DNA of 64,000 bases. It comes from Pseudoalteromonas holothuriae. Its GTDB lineage: Bacteria; Pseudomonadota; Gammaproteobacteria; Enterobacterales; Alteromonadaceae. Below, in pieces: positions 52,308 to 61,836 of this stretch (the stretch's first letter is position 1; each line of letters opens with the position of its first letter). The position numbers and the translations under genes are program-made. The DNA lies in NCBI RefSeq assembly GCF_945859825.1, contig NZ_CAMAPC010000011.1, positions 1-64,000 of the forward strand, written 5' to 3'. Under the pieces are notes generated by a model. That model saw only the letters and a program-made list of their open reading frames with translations. It had not been told where the DNA came from and made no database searches.

Positions 52308-52471
52308 AGTCATGCTATTTCTCATACGGTAAGCGGGTTTTTATATCTGGGTGTTGTGTATTTTAAGTTGAGTTTAGTCAATCTAATCACTTCTTATGAG
52401 TAAGAAGGAAAGTTTGATCATCAAGTAACTATTGCCTAAATTTAAATAAAAATAGCAATAAAGATATTTGA

Positions 52472-52876
52472 ATGTCGATTTTTGATTTGAACTATTGGGC
52501 CGTATTGTTAGCTGCGCTTTCATCTTTTATGCTTGGGGGGCTGTGGTATTCGCCATGGTTATTTGGCCATGTATGGATGGAGTGTTGTGGTTTGACAGAG
52601 ATAGACCTGCAGCAAAGTGATCCGAAGCTGATTTACGGTGGTGCGCTAATGTTAGCGCTTGTGGCTGCTTTTTTTATGGCTGCGTTATTGGGTAAAGACC
52701 CCCTGTTAATTGACTCGATAGCTATGGGTACATTTGTGGGTGGTGGGCTTGTTTCAACAGCTCTAGGTATTAGCTATATCTTTGAACAACGACCGCTAAA
52801 ACTATTTTTTATTAATGGAGGCTATCATACTTGCCAGTTTATTTTAATGGCTTTTATTTTGAGCATAACGGGGTAA
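52472..52876 (+). CDS. DUF1761 membrane protein
   Basis: The 134-residue protein has four membrane helices and the DUF1761 start (NYWAVLLAALSSFMLGGLWYSPWLFGHVW), plus the later GGYHTCQFILMAFILS. Function of the family is unknown. It lies next to, and may be co-transcribed with, the zinc-ribbon gene at 52883. Confidence 0.85.
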   Translation: MSIFDLNYWAVLLAALSSFMLGGLWYSPWLFGHVWMECCGLTEIDLQQSDPKLIYGGALMLALVAAFFMAALLGKDPLLIDSIAMGTFVGGGLVSTALGISYIFEQRPLKLFFINGGYHTCQFILMAFILSITG

Positions 52877-52882
52877 TGGATG

Positions 52883-53134
52883 ATGGCAAAACCAAATAAA
52901 AAAGGGCCAGTCCGTACAGTTGATATCTATTGTGCTAATTGTACTTGTGCGTTATTTAAATATCGTAAAGGTGGTAAGGGCGCGCTGGTGAAATGCTTTT
53001 TAGAACGCATAACAAAAAACCACACACAAGACAACAATCACTGTCCATCTTGCGAGCAGGTATTTGCACGCGCTACGATAATACGTGGTACACCTGCTAT
53101 AAAATTTATTGGCGGCAAAGTTAGGTTTAAGTAG
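52883..53134 (+). CDS. Small zinc-ribbon protein
   Basis: The 83-residue protein has two CxxC pairs, CANCTC and CPSCEQV, framing a basic middle (KYRKGGKGALVKCFLERI). This suggests a zinc ribbon that may bind nucleic acid. I choose the ATG at 52883 over 52880. It begins 6 bases after the DUF1761 stop. I do not know the family's function. Confidence 0.65.
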   Translation: MAKPNKKGPVRTVDIYCANCTCALFKYRKGGKGALVKCFLERITKNHTQDNNHCPSCEQVFARATIIRGTPAIKFIGGKVRFK

Positions 53135-53278
53135 TAGCGGACAATTATCCTGTTACAGGTTAATACAGCTGCTATGATTCTCGCCGTTTATGCTGTTTCA
53201 ACGATTGAAAGTCACCCTACCCATGGAAAGGGCCAGTGTGTTTGGGTGAGTTATAGCTAGCTAATTCTGGCATTTTTG

Positions 53279-53554
53279 ATGGACAAAAACATGATTGATA
53301 TACTGTTTGATGTAATAGGTATGAGTGGTACTGCTTTGGTAGTTGGCGCATTTTTTATGCTTCAACTAGGAAAAGCTGCACCAGAGAGCTTAACTTATAA
53401 CGTGATGAACCTCACAGGCGCAATCTTACTGCTAATCAGCTTATGTTACAATTTTAACTTGGCAAGTTTTGTTATTGAATTATTTTGGATCGTCGCCTCA
53501 ATAATAGGCTTGGTTAAGTACTTTAAGGCAAAGCAAAGTGCTGTTGCTACATAA
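53279..53554 (+). CDS. CBU_0592-like small membrane protein
   Basis: The 91-residue protein has three helices (FDVIGMSGTALVVGAFFML, NVMNLTGAILLLISLCYN, SFVIELFWIVASIIGLVKYF). It fits a small inner-membrane family that includes CBU_0592. The role is unknown. A 141-base leader without evident structure precedes it. Confidence 0.75.
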   Translation: MDKNMIDILFDVIGMSGTALVVGAFFMLQLGKAAPESLTYNVMNLTGAILLLISLCYNFNLASFVIELFWIVASIIGLVKYFKAKQSAVAT

Positions 53555-53685
53555 ATTTCAATAAATTACATGTAAAAGCTTGCACGGCAGCTGATCATTT
53601 GTATTATTAATATAATGTGAAAGTCGCTGTGCTGTTGCCATATTTTTACCTTTGTTTCAGTCAGTGCACGTAGCTAGGCTGAACT

Positions 53686-55692
53686 ATGAATACATATAAA
53701 AAACAAATTTCTCTGCTTGCTACTTGGTTTATAGCCTCTATTTGCCAGGCTAATGAAGATCCCGATATATTTGCGTTGTCTTTTGAAGAGCTGTTAGATG
53801 TTAATATCAGCTTAGCCACAAAAACCGATGAAACGCGCGCCAGTGTCCCCTCAAGCATTACGGTGTTTACCCATCAACACATGTCTTTGTTAGGCGTTAC
53901 CAATGTTTATGATTTGATGAACTATGTGCCTGGGTTTCAATCAACTCGCGGTGATTGGGTTGGGGCTGTGCCTAAAGAGCATACCCGTGGTGTGTTTTTA
54001 GATAGTGGTAATGTGCTTGTGATGCTCAATGGACATCGATTGAATGAGTCGTCATTTGGCAAAGCGTCGGTATATATGCCACACATTTCAGTAGACACTA
54101 TTAAAAAAGTTGAATTTATCCGTGGGCCCGGATCGGCACTTTATGGCAGTAATGCATTTTTAGGTGTGATGAACATCATTACCTTTAAAAATCGAAACCA
54201 AATGAGTGCGGGCATTGGAGAGCAAGGGTATACACAAGCGGCATTCAGTCTTAGCAAATCACTTTCTAATGTACTGGCTGTATATGCAAATGCATCTTGG
54301 CAAGGACAGCAGGGGCATCGTTATGAACAGGGCGTGAGAGACCCGCTTGCTAGTTACTATGTCGAGTTTGGTGCACAATGGCATGATTTTGAGCTATCAA
54401 TGTGGCACAACCAAACGCAACTTAATGGTTTTGTGAACTTGGCGGGTTGGTCAGATGAAAACAAGCACAAAAGTGAGAATATCGCTTTTTCGCTTGGATA
54501 TGATTGGTTGAATAGTGACAAATGGGATGTCCGTTCAACGCTAAAATACATCAAACATGATATTTATTCTGCCGGTTTAATTGCCACAGCCCAGCAGTTG
54601 GGGCTTGAGCATGACTTTTTTGTTGGGCCCGCATGGCAATCAATTGATTTCTCAATTAATGTTGATGCTGCTTATCGCGTAAATGTCTCAACTACAATTA
54701 ACTTTGGTGTTGAGTATTCTGAAGAGGAACAATCTGAAGCGGGAATTAATAGCAGTTATTATGATTTCACCCGTGGTGACGTATATTTGGGTAATGAATT
54801 TTATCAAGATGGCGTAATTACTGTAAAACCGCATATCCCCTTTAATAACTTATTACAATCATTCGACTCAACTGCAATATACGGACAGGTAAAATATGCG
54901 CTGACTGAGCAGGCCACGTTGTTTTTTGGTGCTAGATACGATGAAGTGAAAGGCATAGACAGTAAACTTTCTCCAAGAGTGGCGGCTACTTACGCACTAT
55001 CAGAGCACCATACTCTTAAACTTCAGTATGGTGAATCATTTCGCACGCCGGTAAGCAATGAATTGAACTCAAATGATGATGTGACCGTGGGTAATCCTGA
55101 CCTGACGTCAGAATATGTTAAAACCACAGAGATTGTGTGGCATAACAAATATACAAATTGGGAGTTTGATTTTGTACTATTTGATAATCAACTCAAGGAT
55201 TTCATAAACTTGGTTCCTATTCAATCAGGCTCATTACCCATCGAGCAAAGGCGTTTTACATTTGAGAATATATTTAATACGAATATGCAAGGATATGAAT
55301 TAAATGGCAAGTTTAATGCAACGGACGCTACTTGGTTAGAATTTGGCTATACCCACCTAATGGATGAGCCTTTTAACCCAAGTTTTAAGCGTTTTGCAAC
55401 CACATCAGTTACTCATAATGCAGGGTCATTGCGGTTGAGTGTAAACGCCATATGGAGAGATAGCGTATTTGTGCAAACACCGGAACCAGGCGTGCTAGAA
55501 AGTGTAGATCAAACCGCCTATTATCTTGTTGGTGGCTCGGTATCATGGCGCTTTGATGAGGGAAAATCAATTACGCTTAAAGCAAGTAATATTTTTAATA
55601 AACAATATGTTACATTTGAGCCTAGGATAGATGATGGAAAAATAGTAGGTGCTGGTAGAAGCATCAAATTACACTATGTACAAAAATTTTGA
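53686..55692 (+). CDS. TonB-dependent receptor of the iron cluster
   Basis: The 668-residue protein has a signal peptide (about 1-22, ending CQA), a plug that starts LSFEELLDVNISLATKTDET and includes DTIKKVEFIRGPGSALYGSNAFLGVMNIITF, and a beta-barrel ending in SIKLHYVQKF. The ELLDV plug subtype is common in gammaproteobacteria for substrates such as haem or siderophores. About 300 bases separate it from the imelysin gene that follows in the same direction, which suggests but does not prove a shared function in iron uptake. No Fur box is evident just upstream. Confidence 0.9.
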   Translation: MNTYKKQISLLATWFIASICQANEDPDIFALSFEELLDVNISLATKTDETRASVPSSITVFTHQHMSLLGVTNVYDLMNYVPGFQSTRGDWVGAVPKEHTRGVFLDSGNVLVMLNGHRLNESSFGKASVYMPHISVDTIKKVEFIRGPGSALYGSNAFLGVMNIITFKNRNQMSAGIGEQGYTQAAFSLSKSLSNVLAVYANASWQGQQGHRYEQGVRDPLASYYVEFGAQWHDFELSMWHNQTQLNGFVNLAGWSDENKHKSENIAFSLGYDWLNSDKWDVRSTLKYIKHDIYSAGLIATAQQLGLEHDFFVGPAWQSIDFSINVDAAYRVNVSTTINFGVEYSEEEQSEAGINSSYYDFTRGDVYLGNEFYQDGVITVKPHIPFNNLLQSFDSTAIYGQVKYALTEQATLFFGARYDEVKGIDSKLSPRVAATYALSEHHTLKLQYGESFRTPVSNELNSNDDVTVGNPDLTSEYVKTTEIVWHNKYTNWEFDFVLFDNQLKDFINLVPIQSGSLPIEQRRFTFENIFNTNMQGYELNGKFNATDATWLEFGYTHLMDEPFNPSFKRFATTSVTHNAGSLRLSVNAIWRDSVFVQTPEPGVLESVDQTAYYLVGGSVSWRFDEGKSITLKASNIFNKQYVTFEPRIDDGKIVGAGRSIKLHYVQKF

Positions 55693-55989
55693 TTGCTTGA
55701 CGTTTAGCCATATAAAGCTGTTTTTATTCAAATTAATCTATTTCATTATTTTATCCACCGTTTAGAAGTAACACCTGCGAATACTAATAGACCTAAAGTT
55801 TGACAGAAGAGCTGATATTAATCAGTTTGTTATCTGTGAAATCAATTTATAACCATCAGAGATAAAAACTCCCAACTAGCAAGTTCCTTTTTAAGGCTTG
55901 TTAATCTAAATGAAAATAGTTATTGAATGCATCTTTGTTATTCGTTAACATTCACCCGCTATAATAACCTTACAAAAATTGGGATTACT
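55693..55989. promoter_or_regulatory. Promoter region of the imelysin-DHOR operon
   Basis: TTGTTA (55935-55940), a 19-base spacer and TATAAT (55960-55965) form a plausible promoter, about 25 bases before the GTG start. TGAAAATAGTTATTG at 55911-55925 is a weak match to the 7-1-7 Fur motif. Confidence 0.4.
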
Positions 55990-57432
55990 GTGAAAAACAT
56001 TAAAAATATTGCACTCTCGCTCGTATGTATTGGCGTTTTAGCTGCCTGTGGTAGTGATGACAAAAAGGTCGCTGCGCCTGTTGATACAGGTCAAAATCAA
56101 GGTAATGTTCAGACAGACGAAACAACTGTGGTACATCCAACAGCAACCATTGAAAGTGTGGTTTCAGCGAATGCTGACTACGCATTTGCAGTATATACAG
56201 ATGCTTTACACAGTGCACAATCACTACAAGAAGCCGTTGATAAATTTGTTGCCAGTCCAAGCGAAAATAATTTTATGGCTGCTAAGCAAGCATGGTTGAA
56301 TGCGCGTGAACCTTACGGACAAAGTGAAGTATTTCGCTTTCGTGAAGGGCCAATTGATGCGTTAACAAAAGATGAGCAAGGAAATTGGACATTAGAGGAT
56401 GGACAAGGTCCTGAAGGTGCGATTAATGCGTGGCCATTAGCTGAAGCACTTATTGACTATACACAAGATATGGACGGCAATCAGTCACGAGGTAATGCCC
56501 AAGTGTATCAAGCTGGTGGTAATATTATTTTAGATAGTGTCAGTTTCCCTCAAATTACTGCCGAGTTAATTCGTGAAAAGTTTGAGCTAGATGGTGAAGA
56601 AGCGAATGTCACCTCGGGTTATCACGCAATTGAGTTTTTACTATGGGGCCAAGATCTTAATGCTGACCTCACTTACACAGCGCAACGCGATTATACGGCA
56701 GGTCACCGTCCAATCACCGATTATTATACCAGTGCAAACCTTCCTAGTGATGAAGCAAATGGCCGCACTTGTACATCAGGTGAGCAGGGCTCATTTAATG
56801 AAATATGTGAGCGCCGTGGTGTTTATCTCAAGGCTGTTACACAATTATTGGTAGAAGATTTACAAGCTGTAGTTGATGCATGGCGCCCTGACACAGGGTT
56901 CCATTACCAAGAATACGTAAAAGCAGAAAATGCAGCAGCAAATCTTGGCGCGATGTTAGAAAGTATGGGCCGTTTAAGCTTTGGTGAGCTGGCAGGAGAG
57001 CGAATGAGTATCGCTGTACGTACCGATAGCCAAGAAGATGAGCACTCATGTTTTTCTGATAATACACACAGAGATATTTGGTTAAATGCAAAGGGTATTC
57101 GTAATACTTATCTTGGCCTTTATACACGCGTAAATGGGTTAGAGCAAAGTGGTGCTAGTATTCATAACTTATTGATCACTAAAGGTCATGAAGAACTTGC
57201 AGTAAAATTAAAGGCGGCGCTTGATAGCACTATGGGCAAAGTTCTAATTATTGATGAAATAGCTAAATCAGGGATGTCGTTTGATGTGCAAATTCAAAAT
57301 GCTGAGCATAAAGAACATATCTATGCGGCTATTTCCGCTCTAGGTGAACAAACGGACCTTATCCAACAAGCCATTGATGCATTAGATGTGTCAGCTGAAG
57401 ATCTTAAACAAGATACAGAAGAAAATATTTAA
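55990..57432 (+). CDS. Imelysin-family iron-regulated lipoprotein
   Basis: From the GTG at 55990 the 480-residue precursor has a lipoprotein signal (VKNIKNIALSLVCIGVLAAC). An imelysin/peptidase M75 domain with two helical bundles follows. It contains the family motif GYHAIEFLLWGQDL with GxHxxE (about 210) and an earlier EVFRF-like region (SEVFRFREGPIDAL). The N-terminal MHLCYSLTF extension from 55927 has no ribosome-binding site and spoils the signal. Imelysins act in iron uptake in the periplasm, probably binding iron. It heads a run of five genes of one cluster. Confidence 0.9.
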   Translation: MKNIKNIALSLVCIGVLAACGSDDKKVAAPVDTGQNQGNVQTDETTVVHPTATIESVVSANADYAFAVYTDALHSAQSLQEAVDKFVASPSENNFMAAKQAWLNAREPYGQSEVFRFREGPIDALTKDEQGNWTLEDGQGPEGAINAWPLAEALIDYTQDMDGNQSRGNAQVYQAGGNIILDSVSFPQITAELIREKFELDGEEANVTSGYHAIEFLLWGQDLNADLTYTAQRDYTAGHRPITDYYTSANLPSDEANGRTCTSGEQGSFNEICERRGVYLKAVTQLLVEDLQAVVDAWRPDTGFHYQEYVKAENAAANLGAMLESMGRLSFGELAGERMSIAVRTDSQEDEHSCFSDNTHRDIWLNAKGIRNTYLGLYTRVNGLEQSGASIHNLLITKGHEELAVKLKAALDSTMGKVLIIDEIAKSGMSFDVQIQNAEHKEHIYAAISALGEQTDLIQQAIDALDVSAEDLKQDTEENI

Positions 57433-57521
57433 CCAATCTTATTGAACAATACGGCTGGCGCAATGCCAGCTATTTCAGTTTCTGATGCAAATTACATTTG
57501 CACAGATGCAGGGGCACTGAA

Positions 57522-59204
57522 GTGACATATACATTGAAAAAATTATTTATGCTGATTGTGATTATAAGCTTAAATGCTTGTGGTGGTGACTCAAGCAGCG
57601 AGAGTAATGATAAAAAAGATAACAGCAATAAGAGTGAACAAGTAACAACCAATAATCATGCTTTTAATATTACCGTCAATGATGGGTTAGCACCGTTATT
57701 AATCAATCAACCTGACGCAACCGAGCACCTGAGTGCAGGACTTGGAACAACAAATATGGTTGACCAAAATGCTTATAGCCAAGCGATTGAAGCCATTGTC
57801 GATGAGCCTCAACTTGATGCTGTTTTTAAAGCGGGCGATCATACCTTTAGAAGTAACCATGATGGACAAGGGCCGCTGTTTAACAACAGCAGCTGCCAAG
57901 GTTGCCATATTAAAGATGGTCGAGGGCAAGTGCCAAGTACCGCTGACGAGGCGATGAGCAGTATGTTTTTACGTATTGGCGATAGTTTAGGAAATGTTGA
58001 ACCGACTTATGGTGATCAACTCCAGGTATTTGGCACAATAAATGGTAGAAGCGGGGGGGTCATTGCTAAATATCGTGGTGCGTTAGATGAGGGCTTGGCT
58101 TACGGTGAGGCGTATACTTGGGTTGAATATGAGCGCGTTACAGGTACTTTTTCTGATGGTGAAACTTATGAACTACGTAAGCCAATATATAAAATTAAAG
58201 ACTTGGCTTATGGAGATTTTATTGATGATGTGCAGTTTTCGGCACGTGTAACGCCACATGTTTATGGTTCGGGTTTACTTGAAAGTATTCCACAACAGCA
58301 TCTTTTAGCCTACGCAGACCCTACTGATAACAATAATGATGGGATTTCAGGACGTCCAGCTTACACATCACACCCTGTTTCAGGCGAAAAACAAATTGCA
58401 AGATTTGGACAAAAAGCGGTAACGGGCTCGGTATTACAGCAAATTGCAGGGGCATATCGTGGAGATATGGGGGTAACGAACTCGATAAACTCAGCAGAGC
58501 CGTGCACAGATGCACAAACAGCATGCCTTGCTCAAGCTGAACGGGAAAACAACAAACATCATAATGGTGTTGACCTAAATGATGTAGATTTGGCACAAGT
58601 TGAGTTTTATAACCGAACTTTGGCAGTCCCGAAACGTCGTGGCTTTGATGTAAGTACTCAGTTATGGCAAGAAGAAATACTGGCCGGCCGTGCACAGTTC
58701 TATGCAGCAAATTGTCATAGCTGCCATGTTCCTCGTTACAAAACTGCACAAGCTCCGGGTAGTGTATTGGGTGATGTTGATTTAGTGTCTCTCTCAGATG
58801 CCCGTACAAACATTATAGCTTTAGAGCAACAGGTCATTTATCCCTATACTGACTTGCTTTTGCACGATATGGGCGGGTCATGTGTGGTGAGTAAAGAATT
58901 GATTGATGGGCAATCGTGCAATGAAGGTGAGCAGTGCATTTATGTACAACGTTGTGAAGGCTTAGCAGATGGCCGCCCAGAGGGAGAAGCAACGGCAAGT
59001 GAATGGAAAACGCCGCCTTTGTGGGGCTTAGGTTTAGTTCAAACAGTAAACCCAAAGGCAACTTTTTTGCACGACGGTAGAGCTAGAAGTATACAAGAAG
59101 CCATTATTTGGCATGATGGTGAAGCAAAAGCTTCGCAGCAAGCTTTTATCAATATGGATAAAACACAACGCACTGCATTATTGGCATTCTTAGGGTCGCT
59201 ATAA
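57522..59204 (+). CDS. Di-haem oxidoreductase (DHOR/DUF1111) lipoprotein 1
   Basis: From the GTG at 57522 (behind AGGGGC) the product is 560 residues with a lipoprotein signal (YTLKKLFMLIVIISLNAC). Two haem c motifs are visible: CQGCH (about 122) and CHSCH (about 397). The regions around FRSNHDGQGPLFNNSSC and LHDGRARSIQEAIIWHDGEA are typical of DHOR (DUF1111), related to di-haem peroxidases. A DHOR next to imelysin genes is a known iron-regulated grouping in Vibrio and Pseudomonas. It probably takes part in redox chemistry of iron at the outer or inner membrane. It ends with a one-base overlap with the next gene (TAATG). Confidence 0.88.
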   Translation: MTYTLKKLFMLIVIISLNACGGDSSSESNDKKDNSNKSEQVTTNNHAFNITVNDGLAPLLINQPDATEHLSAGLGTTNMVDQNAYSQAIEAIVDEPQLDAVFKAGDHTFRSNHDGQGPLFNNSSCQGCHIKDGRGQVPSTADEAMSSMFLRIGDSLGNVEPTYGDQLQVFGTINGRSGGVIAKYRGALDEGLAYGEAYTWVEYERVTGTFSDGETYELRKPIYKIKDLAYGDFIDDVQFSARVTPHVYGSGLLESIPQQHLLAYADPTDNNNDGISGRPAYTSHPVSGEKQIARFGQKAVTGSVLQQIAGAYRGDMGVTNSINSAEPCTDAQTACLAQAERENNKHHNGVDLNDVDLAQVEFYNRTLAVPKRRGFDVSTQLWQEEILAGRAQFYAANCHSCHVPRYKTAQAPGSVLGDVDLVSLSDARTNIIALEQQVIYPYTDLLLHDMGGSCVVSKELIDGQSCNEGEQCIYVQRCEGLADGRPEGEATASEWKTPPLWGLGLVQTVNPKATFLHDGRARSIQEAIIWHDGEAKASQQAFINMDKTQRTALLAFLGSL

Positions 59205-60631
59205 TGTTAGCTATAAGTTTGTTATCAGTGGTATTACTAAATACTGCCGCTGCAACACAAAGTACTATTATAGAGTTACCTCAGCGCAAAGTGCCTGTCT
59301 TTTCAAAACAAGAGCTACTGCCAGGTGGGCAGGCCACGGCCAGACGTATTGCTAAAAGGACCTTTATTCATCCAGCTGGCAATGTACCTACCATGGAGCA
59401 GTTGGACTTTTGGGATGGTTTTTCGTTTTTTCGAGACCCTTGGGTTGCTTCACCTGCAATTACAACTGATAGAGATGGCTTAGGGCCTCTTTTTAATGCG
59501 CGTTCTTGTAAAGCTTGTCATAACGATGGGGGCCGTGGTCGATTGAATAAAAGCGGTGAGTTTGCTGCCCCCGCATTATTATTTCGCTTGTTAAAAAGTG
59601 ACTTTTTTGGCAGTGATAAAAATTATGGTAATCAATTGCAGCCTAATGCTGTGCGTTTATCGCATCATAAACTAACAAAGGCCATAGCGGGCGAAGGTAA
59701 AGTTAGAGTACATTATGAGGCATTATCAGGTAAGTACCCTGACGGTATTTCTTTTAGTTTAAGAAAGCCTCATTATGAGTTGGAACAATTAGGGTATGGT
59801 CAAATAGAGACGAATACGGTGTTATCTGCACGTTATACACCGGCTATTTATGGGATGGGATTACTAGATGCAATTGCTGAGCAAGATTTACTTGCCCAGC
59901 AAGATATAGATGACCAAGATGCGGATGGCATTACTACTAAATACAATTTAGTAACAAATCCACAAACGGGACAAATACAAATTGGCCGGTTTGGTTTCAA
60001 AGGATTGCATGCCACATTAGAGCAACAAGTTGCAGGCGCATTTTTAAATGATATTGGGATCACCAACCCAGTTTTTAGTGAAGAAGTATGTACAGATGCT
60101 CAATTAATGTGTCGAAATGCGGCAGAGATTGACCCTGAAGGTACGTTAGACATACCTAAAAAATTACACGATTTAACTGTATATATGAATCAAATCTTAG
60201 CGGTGCCTAAAGCACGAGATTTATTAAGTGAACGCGCACAAAATGGCAGAGCATTATTTTATCAGCTGCGTTGTGACACCTGTCATACCCCCAAATATAT
60301 TACCAGGTCTGATTATCCAATAGTGGCTTTGCAGTCTCAGTCAATTTATCCCTATACAGATTTAGCTCTACACGATATGGGAGCACAACTAGCTGATAAA
60401 GGCATAGAAAACTTAGCGCAAGGCAAACAGTGGCGAACACCGCCATTATGGGGAATTGGCCTACAAAAGCGTGTACAAGGATTTCAAGCATTTTTGCATG
60501 ACGGCAGGGCGAGAACTCTTGAAGAGGCGATTCTTTGGCATGGTGGCGAGGCAAAAATGTCTCAACAAAGCTTTATGAATTTGAGCACAACACAGCGCAG
60601 CGACCTAATTTACTTTTTAAAACAAATATAA
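59204..60631 (+). CDS. Di-haem oxidoreductase (DHOR/DUF1111) protein 2
   Basis: The 475-residue protein has a signal peptide (MLAISLLSVVLLNTAAA) and two haem c motifs, CKACH (about 102) and CDTCH (about 357). It shares with its neighbour the LGPLFNARSC and LHDGRARTLEEAILWHGGEA regions. It differs by lacking a lipobox Cys, so it is probably soluble in the periplasm. Two tandem DHOR genes suggest electron transfer between a lipoprotein and a periplasmic partner. Start and stop overlap the upstream gene by one base (TAATG), giving coupled translation. Confidence 0.88.
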   Translation: MLAISLLSVVLLNTAAATQSTIIELPQRKVPVFSKQELLPGGQATARRIAKRTFIHPAGNVPTMEQLDFWDGFSFFRDPWVASPAITTDRDGLGPLFNARSCKACHNDGGRGRLNKSGEFAAPALLFRLLKSDFFGSDKNYGNQLQPNAVRLSHHKLTKAIAGEGKVRVHYEALSGKYPDGISFSLRKPHYELEQLGYGQIETNTVLSARYTPAIYGMGLLDAIAEQDLLAQQDIDDQDADGITTKYNLVTNPQTGQIQIGRFGFKGLHATLEQQVAGAFLNDIGITNPVFSEEVCTDAQLMCRNAAEIDPEGTLDIPKKLHDLTVYMNQILAVPKARDLLSERAQNGRALFYQLRCDTCHTPKYITRSDYPIVALQSQSIYPYTDLALHDMGAQLADKGIENLAQGKQWRTPPLWGIGLQKRVQGFQAFLHDGRARTLEEAILWHGGEAKMSQQSFMNLSTTQRSDLIYFLKQI

Positions 60632-60649
60632 GCTTAAGTGGGATATATA

Positions 60650-61834
60650 ATGGCACAAAAAGATAAGAAAGCTGTTTTCTGGACGTTTTTTTTAGTTTTG
60701 ATGACGACCGTGTCATTAAGTGGCTGCGGAGGTGGTTCCGATACACCACAGATCAATAAAGAGCAGCAAGAACAGAATAATAATACTGAGGGCGATTCAA
60801 CAACGACACAGAAAAAGTTAACGCCAGAGCAGGGATATGAGCAGCTTACTAGGGCTATGGTTGATTCGGTGATTTTGCCAGTTTATCAAAATGTAAAACA
60901 GCAAAATTTAGCTTTGAAAGCGCAAACAGCAGCTTTTTGCAATAATACGCAACGCGATCATAGTAGTTTGATCCAACTACAAAGTACTTGGCAACAAACG
61001 AGTTTGGCTTGGCAACAGGCACGTACTATTAAATTAGGTCCAATCGCAGACACATATCATTACTCAAGAATTCAGTTTTGGCCAATCTCAGCGGATAAGC
61101 TTGCCAGCGATGTGATAGCTTTGCTGGCTGCAGAACCTGATTTCTCGAAAGGTGTTGCATCATTAAAACACCAAGTACAAGGTTTACCAGCTTATGAGTA
61201 CATAGTTTTTAATTCTCAAATACCATTATTTGAGGCACAAGACTTAGATAAACGATGTAACTATTTAAATGCTATTACCGAGAACATTGAAACATTATTA
61301 ATTAATAGCATCACTCATTGGCAAGGGGAGTATGGTGACAACTTTAAAGCGGGCTCAGGCAAGTTCACGGATAAAAAACAGGCTTTGGAAAAACTACTGA
61401 CGATATGGTTTGAATATCTAGAGGTAATAAAAGACAACAAAATTGATGGTCCGTTAGCACTTGAGACCCCAGGTAAAGCAGAACTAGTAGAAAGCGCTTT
61501 TAGTCAAACTTCACTAAGAAATATACATGCAAATATTGTTGCTCTTGAACAAATATATAAAGGCTCGGAAGGATTCGGCTTTGGTGACTACTTAAGTAAA
61601 GTAAGTCAAAGAGATGATGTAGCAACAGAAATTGACCTGCATTTTAAGGCAATCTATGACGCGATTGATGTGATGCAATACCAACCAATGAAAACACTCA
61701 TTGCCACAAACCAAGGCCGTTTTCAGTTGGAAGTACTGTCTACTTCAATTGCGAATTTACGCAGTTTAATGAGCAGTGATTTTGTGCAAATTACGGGTCT
61801 TGAACCTGGTTTCAATACCAACGACGGAGATTGA
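60650..61834 (+). CDS. Imelysin-like lipoprotein 2
   Basis: The start at 60650 (MAQKDKKAVFWTFFLVLMTT) gives 394 residues with a lipobox (SLSGC). The imelysin fold is recognisable by LQSTWQQTSLAWQQARTIKLGPI and VQGLPAYEYIVFNSQ. The HxxE motif of the first imelysin is here PAYEY, with no His, as in the second imelysin of similar clusters. It therefore probably has a different ligand or role. It follows the DHOR gene by 18 bases and precedes DUF1513, in one operon. Confidence 0.85.
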   Translation: MAQKDKKAVFWTFFLVLMTTVSLSGCGGGSDTPQINKEQQEQNNNTEGDSTTTQKKLTPEQGYEQLTRAMVDSVILPVYQNVKQQNLALKAQTAAFCNNTQRDHSSLIQLQSTWQQTSLAWQQARTIKLGPIADTYHYSRIQFWPISADKLASDVIALLAAEPDFSKGVASLKHQVQGLPAYEYIVFNSQIPLFEAQDLDKRCNYLNAITENIETLLINSITHWQGEYGDNFKAGSGKFTDKKQALEKLLTIWFEYLEVIKDNKIDGPLALETPGKAELVESAFSQTSLRNIHANIVALEQIYKGSEGFGFGDYLSKVSQRDDVATEIDLHFKAIYDAIDVMQYQPMKTLIATNQGRFQLEVLSTSIANLRSLMSSDFVQITGLEPGFNTNDGD

Positions 61835-61836
61835 AA

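Noticed and set aside
58321..58809. 162-codon minus-strand frame
   Set aside because: It lies wholly opposite the DHOR gene, whose haem motifs are intact.
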